64,000 nucleotides of DNA. Source: Brevibacterium spongiae (GTDB lineage Bacteria; Actinomycetota; Actinomycetes; Actinomycetales; Brevibacteriaceae). Under the pieces are notes generated by a model that was not told the DNA's origin, did not search any database, and worked only from the letters and a program-made list of their open reading frames with translations. The translations under genes and the position numbers were made by a program. Position 1 is the first letter of the stretch, and each line of letters starts with the position of its first letter. The stretch spans positions 1,612,001-1,676,000 of the forward strand of contig NZ_CP093443.1 of NCBI RefSeq assembly GCF_026168515.1. The letters are read 5' to 3'. This document shows positions 18,356-26,991 of the stretch, piece after piece.

Positions 18356-19899
18356 GCTCCCACCACCGAGACCAGTTCGTCATAGGCGCCCAGGCCCGGC
18401 ACCGGCCTCTCCCCGACTGGTCCGACGTGGGCCGGGACGACCACCGCCGGTGGCGCAGTCATCGCCTGACCGGCCCGGCGGGCCTCGACCGCGACCACAT
18501 CAGCATCGAAGCATCCCAACCCGGTCGCGGTTGTCAATGCGGTGACAATGTCACCGTTGGGCAGGCTGCGGTGCAGTAGCAGCACACCGATGAGCGCCCG
18601 GGTCCCGGCCGTGTCGCCGAGTTGCCCACGCGCAGCATCCCAGAACCGTTGATGAGCGTTCGTGAACATCCCGGACTTCCGGGCAGCCGCCAGCGCGGTG
18701 GCCCCGGCGAATGCTCCGGGCTTGCGTATGAGGACTTCCAGGTAGTGATCGAGGACCAAATCTTCGGTGTACTTATGCAGCGACCGGGTATGGACAGCGA
18801 CCACCCCCGACTCAGCGATCACGGTCACCGTCGTGGCCCCCAAACGCACCTGGAGGCGTCTGCCAGCCAACCGGGCCGGCACCGAGTAATAGGACTGACG
18901 TACGCACACTCTGGCTCTCGCATCGACCCGACACGACAGGGTCTGCGCGGCATCGAAGACCTCATCGGGCAAACCCCGCAGGCCAGGCAGCTCCCGGGCC
19001 GCCGCGGCCCCGACCGTCTCGACCCGGCCGGTGATCTTTCGGTCGTCATCACCAGCATCGGCAGCGACCATGAAAGCGTTGAGCTCGGCTAAGGAGGCGA
19101 ACTCGGGCACCGGCACCAGATGACGGCGCCGGAACCGACCGACCTCCCCCTCGACGCCACCCTTCTCATGAGCACCCTTGATCCCGGGCTGGCAGAAGAA
19201 GCTATCGAACCCGTAATGCGACCTCAGGGCGACAAACCGGGGATTCTCCTCCCGTTCCCGACCCAGCAGCACCCGCACCACCGCCGGAGTCAGGTTGTCA
19301 TACCGGATCATGCCCGTCGGGACTCCACCGAGCCGGTCGAAGGCCTTCACATGACCGTCGAGAAACGACTCCTGAGCCTGGTTGGCGTAAGCAATGTGCA
19401 CGGCTTTACCCGAATGCGATAGGCGCAGAATGAACATCCACAGCTTCAACCACACCCCACCGATGAGGGCGTAGAACTCCCCGAAGTCGACCTCGGCTTC
19501 AGCCGCCGGGGCATGGGTTTGAGGAACCTTGACCTCCAACGACTGATCGAAAATGTCCCGGCGCAGCTTCGCGACCAGGGTTCGCACACTCGACTCCGCA
19601 ACCTCGACTCCTTCCTCCTCGACGAGGCGCTGCCAGACCCGCCGGGCGGTATGACGCTGCTTCCGAGGGACCTCTTTGTCAGCAACTAACCAAGCCCGGA
19701 CGGTGGCAACGTGCTCACCGAGGACTGGTGCTACCCTCTCCGGAGTCTTCCGCCGCGGTGGTACCGCATCCGCCAACGCCTGACGTACCGTCCTGCGGTG
19801 GACCTTGTACTTTTGGGCTAACTGTCGAATCGACATCTCATGGTCTCTGTGGTCTCGTCGGATATTCTCGAATTGCTCCACTCTCGACATCTCCTTCAT
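18352..19899 (-). CDS. istA: IS21-family transposase IstA
   Basis: A transposase of about 515 residues. An N-terminal helix-turn-helix (SIRQLAQKYKVHRRTVRQAL) is followed by an rve DDE core with Asp in AEVDFGEFYAL, Asp in IRYDNLTPAVV and Glu in KGAHEKGGVEGEVGRFRR. A C-terminal Mu-type beta-barrel region comes after. It catalyses cut-and-insert transposition with IstB. The ATG at 19899 has GAGG eight bases upstream; a GTG at 19908 and an ATG at 19890 are alternatives. The gene is complete. Confidence 0.95.
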   Translation of the reverse strand: MKEMSRVEQFENIRRDHRDHEMSIRQLAQKYKVHRRTVRQALADAVPPRRKTPERVAPVLGEHVATVRAWLVADKEVPRKQRHTARRVWQRLVEEEGVEVAESSVRTLVAKLRRDIFDQSLEVKVPQTHAPAAEAEVDFGEFYALIGGVWLKLWMFILRLSHSGKAVHIAYANQAQESFLDGHVKAFDRLGGVPTGMIRYDNLTPAVVRVLLGREREENPRFVALRSHYGFDSFFCQPGIKGAHEKGGVEGEVGRFRRRHLVPVPEFASLAELNAFMVAADAGDDDRKITGRVETVGAAAARELPGLRGLPDEVFDAAQTLSCRVDARARVCVRQSYYSVPARLAGRRLQVRLGATTVTVIAESGVVAVHTRSLHKYTEDLVLDHYLEVLIRKPGAFAGATALAAARKSGMFTNAHQRFWDAARGQLGDTAGTRALIGVLLLHRSLPNGDIVTALTTATGLGCFDADVVAVEARRAGQAMTAPPAVVVPAHVGPVGERPVPGLGAYDELVSVVGA

Positions 19900-19962
19900 A
19901 TGCCCCACCTCTTCGTGAACGTCTTGGTCGACATCACGAACGGTACGGCTGGTAGGTCGGGG

Positions 19963-20008
19963 GTGGGGCCAAATCAGAGGATCATTTTTGCTCCAAGTGG
20001 GGCCATTT
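19963..20008. repeat. Right-end transposase-binding repeats of the IS21 element
   Basis: GTGGGGCCAAAT at 19963-19974 and GTGGGGCCATTT at 19997-20008 are inverted copies of the left-end motif, the second with one change. Confidence 0.8.
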
Positions 20009-20024
20009 CAGACTGTCACACTCA

Positions 20025-20060
20025 GTCTGCCTTGAGACTGGCAACAATGCGTGCTTTCAC
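20025..20060 (-). pseudogene. IS3-family OrfB, displaced N-terminal codons
   Basis: Starts with a GTG that overlaps the orfA stop (GTGA) and encodes VKARIVASLKAD. It then runs into the IS21 terminus. The continuing codons (YPLPLLLQVAG) are at the other side of the IS21 element, up to 17083. The 6-bp duplication at 20025-20030 is shared by both fragments. Confidence 0.85.
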
Positions 20061-20623
20061 AGCTGCCCTTTTTGCCTCAAGGCCCGCAGTTTTTTCAAGT
20101 AAGCGTTCTCCGCTTCAGCCCGCAGCAGCCGGTCTTGCAGCTGCCGATACTCGGCCAGGCTGATGTCCTCGACATGCGTCTTCTTCGCCATCAGGTCTGG
20201 CTTCGACGGTGCCGGATCAGCATCGGGGTCCTGACCGTTGTCGAGGGCTCGTATTCGTGCTGTCTTGCCTTTGGCCGGCGGCGGTGTCACGAACGCGTCT
20301 TCGCCCTTGTCCCGGTATTTCTTCGCCCAATCAACCACGGTACGCGAGGACGCCAAACCGAGCTCTTGAGCCAGGACGACTTTGTGTTCGCCGTCGAGGT
20401 ACCGTTTCGCAGTCGCGATCTTCGTCTCTGCCGGTATGCGGCGGGGCTGGTGCGGTTCCATGACCGATATTGTTCCACGCACCAGCCACCGGTCGTGGAG
20501 GAGTTTGAGCGTGGGTTTATGCACGTCGAGCTTCGTGGCTGTCGCGGCATAGCCGTGCCCTTTGTCGAAGAGGTCGATCGCGGCCCTGGCTTGTTCGTCT
20601 GTGATCAGACAGTCCTTACGCAT
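20057..20623 (-). CDS. IS3-family OrfA (helix-turn-helix protein)
   Basis: A 188-residue DNA-binding protein encoded by the first frame of the IS3 element. It has two HTH-like segments (AAIDLFDKGHGYAATATKL and VVLAQELGLASSRTVVDWAKKY) and a C-terminal leucine-zipper-like helix (YRQLQDRLLRAEAENAYLKKL). In intact IS3 elements it binds the inverted repeats and is joined to OrfB by frameshifting or coupling. Here its stop overlaps the orfB GTG, but orfB is broken downstream, so only OrfA can be made. Such lone OrfA proteins can repress transposition. Confidence 0.88.
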   Translation of the reverse strand: MRKDCLITDEQARAAIDLFDKGHGYAATATKLDVHKPTLKLLHDRWLVRGTISVMEPHQPRRIPAETKIATAKRYLDGEHKVVLAQELGLASSRTVVDWAKKYRDKGEDAFVTPPPAKGKTARIRALDNGQDPDADPAPSKPDLMAKKTHVEDISLAEYRQLQDRLLRAEAENAYLKKLRALRQKGQL

Positions 20624-20657
20624 GGAGTGGTCCCTTCAAGTTGTCTTGTGTTGATCA

Positions 20658-20683
20658 CAGTCCAACTTTCGGGGACCACTCCA
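20658..20683 (-). repeat. Right terminal inverted repeat of the IS3-family element
   Basis: Inverse of the left repeat with two mismatches. It is followed directly by TCG (20684-20686), the copy of the 3-bp target duplication. Confidence 0.9.
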
Positions 20684-20689
20684 TCGCTA

Positions 20690-20713
20690 GGTTGCTGGGG
20701 CGCCGTCAGGTAG
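20690..20713. terminator. Right arm of the split 24-bp terminator-like hairpin
   Basis: Exact reverse complement of 16178-16201. The two arms would pair with an 8-nt loop if the IS were removed. The arm now lies 25 bp before the ycaQ-like start, with the IS in between. Confidence 0.8.
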
Positions 20714-20738
20714 TAAGGGGAGTGTGTAGCGTGGGGTT

Positions 20739-21980
20739 ATGCAGAAGATGACACGCGCCCAGGCGCGCAGGACGGCCATCGCGGCGACCGGGCTCGATCG
20801 GCCGCGACCGGAGCGCGTGACTGCTCGCCACCTGAAATCTGTGTTCGAGACCATGGGGCTGACCCAGATCGATTCCGTGGCACGCGTCGTCCGCTCCCAT
20901 TACCTGCCCTTCTTCTCCCGCCTGGGACCGTATCCGCGGGAGACGCTCGACCGGCTGTTCTACCGCTCGCCGAGGATGGGCGTCGAATACTGGGCACATG
21001 CCGCGGCGTTCGTGCCCCCACAGACGTGGAAGCACTTCGCGGGCAGCCGCACCGAATGGTGGCGCAACGACTACGGACAGCGCCACCCCGAGTCCGGGCC
21101 GGCCTTCCGCGAACTGCAGGCCGCCGTCCTCGAGGTGCTGGCCGAGCGCCCGAAGACGGCACGTGAGGTCGGCGAACTCGTCGACCACGATCTGCCCGAA
21201 CGTCACCGCGGGCATTGGGGATGGAACCCGAGCCAGGTGAAACTCGCCCTCGAAGCACTGTTCGCCGGAGGCATCGTCAGCAGCGCCGGCCGCAATGATC
21301 ACTTCGAACGCATCTACGCGCTCACGCACCAGGTGTCGCCAGATCTGCCCGAGACGCCTCTGGCCTTCGGCGCCGCGGACGAGCCGCAGCTGGGACTCGA
21401 TCCTGCCGCCCCCAGGCACCGGGGAGTCTCCGGCGTCGACAATGACGTCCTCGCCCTGACCCGCACCGCTGCACGCGCACTGGGCATCGCCCGCCCCGAC
21501 GACATCGCCGACTACTTCCGACAGCTGCGCGCACCCACCGATGCTGCCATCACCGAACTGCTTGCGACCGGGGAGCTGCGCGACGTCGAGGTCGACGGCG
21601 TTCCCGCTCTGCGCTGGCACGCGGCGCGCACCCCGCGAACGGTGAAGGCTCGGGCACTGCTGGCGCCATTCGATCCGCTCGTCTTCCACCGCCCGCGCCT
21701 CGAATGGCTCTTCGACTTCCACTACCGCATCGAGATCTACACCCCGGCACCGAAGCGTGTGCACGGGTACTACGTGACGCCGTTCCTCCTCGGCGATCGG
21801 ATCGTCGGACGTGTCGATCTGCACCGGGACCGTGCGGCGGGGATCCTGCGCGCACACCGGGTGACATGGGAACCGGGGGAGGAGCACACCGAGGAACTCC
21901 TCGCAGAGCTCTCCACGATGGCCGGATGGCTGGGCCTGACCGGCGTGGACCTCGAAGGCACTCACCTGCCATTAAGCTAG
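20739..21980 (+). CDS. YcaQ-like winged-helix DNA glycosylase (AlkZ superfamily)
   Basis: A 413-residue member of the winged-helix (HTH_42/YcaQ) superfamily, which includes E. coli YcaQ and Streptomyces AlkZ. These excise bulky or cross-linked alkylated bases. The diagnostic catalytic motif is Q-phi-D, seen as QID in GLTQIDSVARVVRSHY near residue 40, which points to the YcaQ branch rather than AlkZ (Q-phi-Q). EYWAHAAAFVP and the barrel segment YYVTPFLLGDRIVGRVDL are also typical. The gene sits between hpf and secA, which are neighbours in mycobacteria. A 24-bp hairpin (now split by IS elements) separates it from hpf. The exact substrate is inference. Confidence 0.88.
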   Translation: MQKMTRAQARRTAIAATGLDRPRPERVTARHLKSVFETMGLTQIDSVARVVRSHYLPFFSRLGPYPRETLDRLFYRSPRMGVEYWAHAAAFVPPQTWKHFAGSRTEWWRNDYGQRHPESGPAFRELQAAVLEVLAERPKTAREVGELVDHDLPERHRGHWGWNPSQVKLALEALFAGGIVSSAGRNDHFERIYALTHQVSPDLPETPLAFGAADEPQLGLDPAAPRHRGVSGVDNDVLALTRTAARALGIARPDDIADYFRQLRAPTDAAITELLATGELRDVEVDGVPALRWHAARTPRTVKARALLAPFDPLVFHRPRLEWLFDFHYRIEIYTPAPKRVHGYYVTPFLLGDRIVGRVDLHRDRAAGILRAHRVTWEPGEEHTEELLAELSTMAGWLGLTGVDLEGTHLPLS

Positions 21981-22034
21981 AGACTATACAGTCGTTCGAG
22001 TTGTTGTCCGGCAGTCATGCCGATTAGGAGAAAA

Positions 22035-24725
22035 GTGGCTAATTTCCTCGAGAAGCTTCTGCGCACAGGCGAAGGCAGAACTCTGAAGAAGCTCCGCCGA
22101 TACACGGACGCCATCAATGCGCTGTCCGATGAGTTCAGTGAGATGACCGACACTGAGCTGCGTGAGGAAACCGGCCGGTTCAAGGAGCGCTACAAGGACG
22201 GAGAGAGCCTCGACTCCCTCCTGCCCGAAGCGTTCGCCACCGTGCGCGAGGCATCGAGCCGCACCCTGGGCCTGCGCCACTTCGACGTCCAGCTCATGGG
22301 CGGGGCGGCCCTGCACATGGGCAATATCGCGGAGATGAAGACCGGTGAAGGCAAGACCCTCGTCGCCACCGCTCCGGCGTATCTCAACGCACTGACCGGT
22401 GACCCGGTCCACATCATCACGGTCAACGACTATCTGGCCACCTACCAGTCCGAGCTCATGGGACGCGTGTTCCGCTTCCTCGGTATGGAGACCGGCTGCA
22501 TCCAGGCGAACATGCCGTCTGATCTGCGCCGCAAGCAGTACGCCGCGGACATCACCTATGGCACGAACAACGAATTCGGCTTCGACTACCTGCGCGACAA
22601 CATGGCCTGGTCCGCCGATGAGCTCGTCCAGCGCGGACACGCCTTCGCCATCGTCGATGAGGTCGACTCGATCCTCATCGATGAGGCACGCACCCCGCTC
22701 ATCATCTCCGGTCCGGCCGAAGGAGATTCGAACCGCTGGTACGGAGAGTTCGCGAAGGTCGTCAAGAGGCTGAAGACCGACCGCGACTACGAAGTCGATG
22801 AGAAGAAGCGCACCGTCGGTGTGCTCGAGCCCGGCATCGAACGCGTCGAGGACTACCTGGGCATCGGCAACCTCTACGACGCCGAGAACACTCCGCTCAT
22901 CAGCTTCCTCAACAACGCCATCCGCGCCAAGGAGCTGTTCAAGAAGGACAAGGACTACGTCGTCCTCGACGGCGAAGTCCTCATCGTCGACGAGCACACC
23001 GGACGTGTGCTCAAGGGCCGCCGCTACAACGAAGGCCTCCACCAGGCCATCGAGGCGAAGGAAGGGGTGAAGGTCCAGGCGGAGAACCAGACGCTGGCCA
23101 CGATCACCCTGCAGAACTTCTTCCGCCTCTACGACAAGCTCTCAGGCATGACCGGTACGGCCGAGACCGAAGCCGCGGAATTCATGTCGACCTACAAACT
23201 CGGCGTGGTCCCGATTCCGACGAACAAGCCGATGCAGCGCGTCGACCAGTCTGACTTCGTCTACAAGAACGAGGTCGCGAAGTTCGCCGCCGTCGTCGAC
23301 GACATCGTCGAACGACACGAGAGCGGCCAGCCGGTCCTCGTCGGCACGACCAGCGTGGAGAAGAGCGAATACCTCTCCAAGCACCTGGCCAAGCGCGGCG
23401 TCAAGCACGAAGTCCTCAACGCGAAGAACCATGCTCGTGAGGCGTCGATCGTCGCGATGGCCGGACGCAAGGGCTCGGTCACCGTGGCCACGAACATGGC
23501 CGGTCGCGGCACCGACATCATGCTCGGCGGCAATGCCGAATTCCTCGCCGTCGCCGAAATGGAGAAGCGCGGACTCGACCCGGTCGAGAACGAGGACCAG
23601 TACGAGGCCGAATGGCAGGACGTGCTCAAAGATGCCGAAAAGAAGGTCAAGGCCGACGCCGAGGAGGTCGTCGAACTCGGCGGTCTCTACGTCCTCGGCA
23701 CCGAACGCCACGAATCCCGGCGCATCGACAACCAGCTGCGCGGACGTTCCGGTCGCCAGGGAGATCCCGGTGAATCCCGGTTCTACCTGTCTCTGACCGA
23801 TGACCTCATGCGCCTGTTCGGCTCGGGTGCCGCCGAACGCATCATGGCCACGGCGAACGTGCCCGATGATGTGCCGCTGGAATCGAAGATGGTCAGCCGC
23901 GCCATCCTCTCCGCCCAGTCCCAGATCGAACAGCGCAACGCTGAGCAGCGCAAGAACGTCCTCAAATACGATGACGTGCTCAACCGGCAGCGCACCGTCA
24001 TCTACGATGAGCGTCGCCGCGTCCTCGACGGAGCCGACCTCGAAGAGCAGGTCGCGAACTTCCGCGAAGAGGTCATCGACGCCTATGTCGCCGAGGCGAC
24101 GACGGGCCCGGTCGAAGACTGGCAGATCGACGAACTCTTCGAAGCCCTCGATAAGATCTACACTCCCTCGATCACCTCCGAGGACCTCGCCGAGGAGCTC
24201 GGCGGGCTCGGCAATCTCACGAAGAACCGCCTCAACCAAGAGATCCAGTCCGATATCGCAGTGTTCTACTCCCAGCGTGAAGAGGAACTCGGTGAGGACG
24301 CCACCCGCGAACTCGAACGCCGGGTTGTGCTCTCCGTCATCGATAAACGCTGGCGTGAGCACCTCTACGAGATGGACTACCTCAAGAACGGCATCGGACT
24401 GCGTGCGATGGCGCAGAAGGATCCGCTGGTGGAGTACCAGCGTGAGGGCTTCGAGATGTTCAAGACCATGCAGGATGGGATCAAGGAGGACGTCGTTCGC
24501 CTGACGAATACTCTGCAGGTCCAGGTGAGCTCCTCGGCGGCAGAGTCCGGCGAGGATTCCGAAGTCGAAGTCGATGCAGAGGAGCTGCGGCACACGACTC
24601 CGAAGATGCAGCTCTCAGCCCCTTCGGAAGACGGCTCCTCTTCGATCTCCGAATCCGAGGACGACGACGAACCGGCTCCGGCCAACCGTGCTCAGCGACG
24701 GGCGAAGAAGAAGGCCAGGAACTGA
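22035..24725 (+). CDS. secA: Preprotein translocase ATPase SecA
   Basis: The motor of Sec-dependent export, 896 residues. It begins with the family start [20 protein letters not shown]. Walker A is [11 protein letters not shown], the DEAD-type box is [12 protein letters not shown], and the second nucleotide-binding domain carries [14 protein letters not shown] and [13 protein letters not shown]. The helical scaffold includes [34 protein letters not shown]. The C-terminal zinc-binding tail is absent and replaced by acidic/basic low complexity ending RRAKKKARN, normal for actinobacterial SecA1. The GTG start has AGGAG four bases upstream; the ATG at 22017 has no ribosome-binding site. Confidence 0.98.
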   Translation: MANFLEKLLRTGEGRTLKKLRRYTDAINALSDEFSEMTDTELREETGRFKERYKDGESLDSLLPEAFATVREASSRTLGLRHFDVQLMGGAALHMGNIAEMKTGEGKTLVATAPAYLNALTGDPVHIITVNDYLATYQSELMGRVFRFLGMETGCIQANMPSDLRRKQYAADITYGTNNEFGFDYLRDNMAWSADELVQRGHAFAIVDEVDSILIDEARTPLIISGPAEGDSNRWYGEFAKVVKRLKTDRDYEVDEKKRTVGVLEPGIERVEDYLGIGNLYDAENTPLISFLNNAIRAKELFKKDKDYVVLDGEVLIVDEHTGRVLKGRRYNEGLHQAIEAKEGVKVQAENQTLATITLQNFFRLYDKLSGMTGTAETEAAEFMSTYKLGVVPIPTNKPMQRVDQSDFVYKNEVAKFAAVVDDIVERHESGQPVLVGTTSVEKSEYLSKHLAKRGVKHEVLNAKNHAREASIVAMAGRKGSVTVATNMAGRGTDIMLGGNAEFLAVAEMEKRGLDPVENEDQYEAEWQDVLKDAEKKVKADAEEVVELGGLYVLGTERHESRRIDNQLRGRSGRQGDPGESRFYLSLTDDLMRLFGSGAAERIMATANVPDDVPLESKMVSRAILSAQSQIEQRNAEQRKNVLKYDDVLNRQRTVIYDERRRVLDGADLEEQVANFREEVIDAYVAEATTGPVEDWQIDELFEALDKIYTPSITSEDLAEELGGLGNLTKNRLNQEIQSDIAVFYSQREEELGEDATRELERRVVLSVIDKRWREHLYEMDYLKNGIGLRAMAQKDPLVEYQREGFEMFKTMQDGIKEDVVRLTNTLQVQVSSSAAESGEDSEVEVDAEELRHTTPKMQLSAPSEDGSSSISESEDDDEPAPANRAQRRAKKKARN

Positions 24726-24729
24726 AACC

Positions 24730-24766
24730 GACGGCGCGCAGCCCTCACATGGTCTGCAGCGCCGTC
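24730..24766. terminator. Hairpin between secA and the Rv3235-like gene
   Basis: GACGGCGC at 24730-24737 pairs with GCGCCGTC at 24759-24766, with further GCAG/CTGC pairing inside. It overlaps the 3' end of the minus-strand gene and follows secA by 4 bases, so it could stop transcription from both sides. No T-run is present. Confidence 0.5.
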
Positions 24767-25230
24767 AGCGTCCACCGGGTGGTGAGCAGCTCCAAACGGA
24801 CTGCCACCGCCCGGATTCGGTTCGGGGTGCGCACGATGACCGTGACCTCGGCGACCCCCGAACTCACTCGACACACCTGCGTCCGACCAGGCTGCACCGC
24901 CCGCTGGCTGCCGAGCTCGCTAGCCGGCCGACGCGGTGCCACCTCGGCGCGCAGCTGCGCACGGTGATCGATCTTGGCCAACAGCTCCGGGTCGACCCAC
25001 CGGGCGATCGTGTCGCTGCGTCGGACTCCGGAGAGGACTTCGAGGCAAGCGACGGCCAACGAGGCGGCCGTGGCCGCGATCCGCTGTCGTTCGTCAGCGG
25101 CCTCACCGCTGAGCCCGATGACCCGAGCGGTCGCCGATGGCCCCGCCGATGAGGTCGACAATGGGGTGGCCCGTCGCCGAGGCGGTGTCGTCGGAGCCTG
25201 CGGACGGGTGAGGATGAGCGGGGCGGTCAT
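24745..25230 (-). CDS. Rv3235 family protein (DUF6459-like)
   Basis: A 161-residue protein with a disordered Pro/Thr/Arg-rich N-terminus (about 1-40) and a compact C-terminal domain (LAVACLEVLSGVRRSDTIARWV ... VTVIVRTPNRIRAVAVRLEL). This matches the Rv3235-type family found next to secA in actinobacteria. Function unknown. The ATG overlaps the stop of the upstream LysM gene (ATGA), so the two are co-translated. A longer frame upstream to 25368 overlaps that gene and is not real. Confidence 0.8.
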   Translation of the reverse strand: MTAPLILTRPQAPTTPPRRRATPLSTSSAGPSATARVIGLSGEAADERQRIAATAASLAVACLEVLSGVRRSDTIARWVDPELLAKIDHRAQLRAEVAPRRPASELGSQRAVQPGRTQVCRVSSGVAEVTVIVRTPNRIRAVAVRLELLTTRWTLTALQTM

Positions 25231-26000
25231 GGCTGAATCTCCAATCTCTGACCCGCGATGATGAGGCTGGGATCGGGGCCGATGATCTCGCGGTTGGCGG
25301 TATAGACTTCGTCGACGAGCTGCGGGGTGTCGTCGGGGGACTCGGCCAGTGAGGCCGCGATCGACCACAGGCTCTCTCCGTCTTCGACGACGTGCACGGT
25401 ATTCGGGGGAACCGCGGGGTCCGGGTGGGACTCTGCACTGTCCGGGTTCTCCGGTGCACCGGCGTGGTCGTCGTCAGGTTCCCGCTGGTCGTGCTTCGGC
25501 GGGTCAGATGCGTCCTCCGGGGGCGGTTCTCCCGGCGGCGGTTCGGTGGGCCAGGCGGGATCGGGCAATCCGGATCCGGAGGGCGCATCATCCTCGAGGG
25601 TCGGCCACCCGGGATCTGCGGGCGCGACCGCCACCGGGCGAAGCACTTCCGAATGGGCAGCGGTGGTTCCGTCGACGTCTGAGACCGGAACGGCGTGAAC
25701 GGCCTGGAGGGCGACTCCCGTCGATGCGACGGCGAGCACGCTCGAGGCCAGCAGCCTCGGTGTGACCCTGAGGACGCACCCCGCCAGGCGCGATCTGAGT
25801 CGACCGGAGGGCAGAAGCCTCAGAAGAAGAGCGAGAAGTGAGACGAGCCCGAGGCGTGAGAATGCCAGTACAGCGGTTCCGATGACGGCGATGACGACGA
25901 GATCGCTCGTCGTCCACGGCTGCGGAAGCTGTGCCCAGGCGGCGCCGAACGACCCGAGCAGAACCAGCCAGGAACCTGCGCATGCGATCAAGAGATACAT
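25227..26000 (-). CDS. LysM domain-containing membrane protein
   Basis: A 257-residue protein with two N-terminal hydrophobic segments (about 1-23 and 35-62) and a third near 80-100. A Pro/Glu/Asp-rich linker of about 90 residues follows, and the C-terminal LysM domain begins HVVEDGESLWSIAASLAE and ends PSLIIAGQRLEIQP. LysM modules bind N-acetylglucosamine-containing glycans, so this is probably a peptidoglycan-anchored envelope protein. GGAGG lies eight bases before the ATG. It is the first gene of a two-gene operon with the Rv3235-like gene. Confidence 0.85.
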   Translation of the reverse strand: MYLLIACAGSWLVLLGSFGAAWAQLPQPWTTSDLVVIAVIGTAVLAFSRLGLVSLLALLLRLLPSGRLRSRLAGCVLRVTPRLLASSVLAVASTGVALQAVHAVPVSDVDGTTAAHSEVLRPVAVAPADPGWPTLEDDAPSGSGLPDPAWPTEPPPGEPPPEDASDPPKHDQREPDDDHAGAPENPDSAESHPDPAVPPNTVHVVEDGESLWSIAASLAESPDDTPQLVDEVYTANREIIGPDPSLIIAGQRLEIQP

Positions 26001-26053
26001 CTAGACATCCTCCGTTGGATATAGAATCCAATGATGCTGTTAGATGTTATTTG

Positions 26054-26090
26054 TTGTCAATAGATCGATGACAACTACACCCGTGTAGTT
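26054..26090. promoter_or_regulatory. AT-rich divergent intergenic region with two dyads
   Basis: The 149-bp gap between the LysM gene and the 26150 gene holds TTGTCA/TGACAA (26054-26059 and 26069-26074). Directly next to it is a perfect 18-bp inverted repeat AACTACACCCGTGTAGTT (26073-26090, two-base centre). Such a dyad is a plausible repressor operator; the binder is unknown. Confidence 0.5.
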
Positions 26091-26149
26091 CTCATGTGTT
26101 TCGCTTCGGGTCTTGAAAGTCGACTACAGCTGGGGCAGGCTTAGCGATT

Positions 26150-26665
26150 ATGGATGATCGCATCGATGCACTCCTGGCGGACGTCGAAGCCGCCGAGGCC
26201 GCCGCTGGGCGGCATGCCAGAAGGGGAGAGCTCGGTGACGAGGTGGCCGCTCAGGCCTCCGAGCTCACACTGCGGGAACGGCTGCGAGGTTCGCTCGGGC
26301 ACAGGGTTCATGTGGTTCTGCCGGGGCGAGAGGTCATCGGTCTGGCCTGCTTCCTCGGTCGGGGCATCATCGTCGTCGACGGTCCCGAATTCTCCGTCAT
26401 CGCGACCAGTTGGATCCGCGGGCTGCGGTCGGACTCGCGAGCCCACCGTTTCGAAGCCGGTGGGCTGGAACGTCTGGGTCTGGGGTCGGCGCTGCGTCGA
26501 TGGGCGGCGATGCACGTGGAAGTCTCGATCGACGTCGCCGATCGGCCCGCGCCCGTGCGCGGTCTGTGCGCTCTGGTCGGAGCCGACTATGTCGAGATCG
26601 CAGGACGGATCATCCCGTTCGCGGCGATCGTATCCGCCCACGCCCGGTCCAACCCCTTCGGGTGA
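26150..26665 (+). CDS. Hypothetical protein (actinobacterial conserved type)
   Basis: A 171-residue soluble protein. An N-terminal helix rich in Ala and Glu (DALLADVEAAEAAAG ... ELTLRERLRGSLG) leads into a beta-rich domain with repeated short hydrophobic strands (VHVVLPGREVIGLACF, IIVVDGPEFSVIAT, YVEIAGRIIPFAAIVSAHA). The layout resembles a small actinobacterial family encoded near secA/whiB1 regions, but I do not recognise a named domain. It is transcribed away from the LysM gene from an AT-rich region with strong dyads, and converges with a small HTH gene. Confidence 0.75.
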   Translation: MDDRIDALLADVEAAEAAAGRHARRGELGDEVAAQASELTLRERLRGSLGHRVHVVLPGREVIGLACFLGRGIIVVDGPEFSVIATSWIRGLRSDSRAHRFEAGGLERLGLGSALRRWAAMHVEVSIDVADRPAPVRGLCALVGADYVEIAGRIIPFAAIVSAHARSNPFG

Positions 26666-26702
26666 GTCCGCGATGGAATCGAGCACACGGGAAGCGGCGG
26701 AC

Positions 26703-26924
26703 TCAGTCCTCGATGGAACCGGTCTTGATCTGGTACTCGGTGCGCTCGTACATGCGCTGAATATAGGCTTCGATCTCCGACTTCTCGACGCGCCACTGGC
26801 CGCGTCCGCCGACCTTGATCGCACGGAGGTCGCCCGAGCGGACCAAGGCCCTGGCCTGGGCGATCGAGACATTGAGCAGTTCGGCCACATCAGTCAGTGG
26901 CAGGAAGCGGCTTTCGACGACCAT
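26703..26924 (-). CDS. Helix-turn-helix DNA-binding protein (excisionase/BldC-like)
   Basis: A 73-residue MerR/excisionase-type winged-helix protein: LPLTDVAELLNVSIAQARALVRSGDLRAIKVGG is the helix-turn-helix plus wing, followed by WRVEKSEIEAYIQRMYER. Stand-alone proteins of this form in actinobacteria include BldC, a developmental regulator that binds AT-rich direct repeats. This copy is not necessarily BldC itself. The chosen ATG at 26924 begins the domain; the frame is open a further 20 codons. It is divergent from the SAF/CpaB-like gene over an AT-rich gap with several dyads, which may be its own operators. Confidence 0.8.
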   Translation of the reverse strand: MVVESRFLPLTDVAELLNVSIAQARALVRSGDLRAIKVGGRGQWRVEKSEIEAYIQRMYERTEYQIKTGSIED

Positions 26925-26991
26925 GAGGTGACTTCTCCCATTCCAAAGGTCAGTGTGCTTGGTGATGCGTTTTGCCGAAAACATTGCTTTG

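Larger units (their letters stand above)
17090..20024 (-). mobile_element. IS21-family insertion sequence (istA-istB plus a third small gene)
   Basis: A 2935-bp element with termini TGAGTGTGTCA (left) and TGAGTGTGACA (right, inverted). Each end carries two copies of a 12-base motif (ATTTGGCCCCAC and variants), the multiple transposase-binding repeats typical of IS21. It encodes istA and istB in the usual coupled order on the minus strand, followed by a small third frame coupled to istB. The element lies inside orfB of an IS3-family IS with a 6-bp target duplication. All of its genes look intact, so it may still be active. Confidence 0.92.
16207..20683 (-). mobile_element. IS3-family insertion sequence, interrupted by an IS21-family element
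   Basis: The element is bounded by 26-bp terminal inverted repeats (24 of 26 match) at 16207-16232 and 20658-20683, both opening TGGA(C/G)TGGTCCCC. It is flanked by a 3-bp direct repeat TCG at 16204-16206 and 20684-20686, the duplication size expected of IS3-family elements. It carries an orfA-type gene (20057-20623) and an orfB-type DDE transposase, both on the minus strand. OrfB is split by an IS21-family element at 17090-20024. Removing that element and one copy of its 6-bp duplication leaves an IS of 1536 bp, a normal IS3 size. As it stands the IS cannot make OrfB, so it is probably immobile unless helped in trans. Confidence 0.92.

Noticed and set aside
16207..20683. Composite transposon carrying host genes
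   Set aside because: All genes inside belong to the two nested IS elements apart from the small third IS21 frame; there are no paired IS copies flanking cargo.
23142..24593. 483-codon frame opposite secA
   Set aside because: Antisense shadow; secA is unambiguous.
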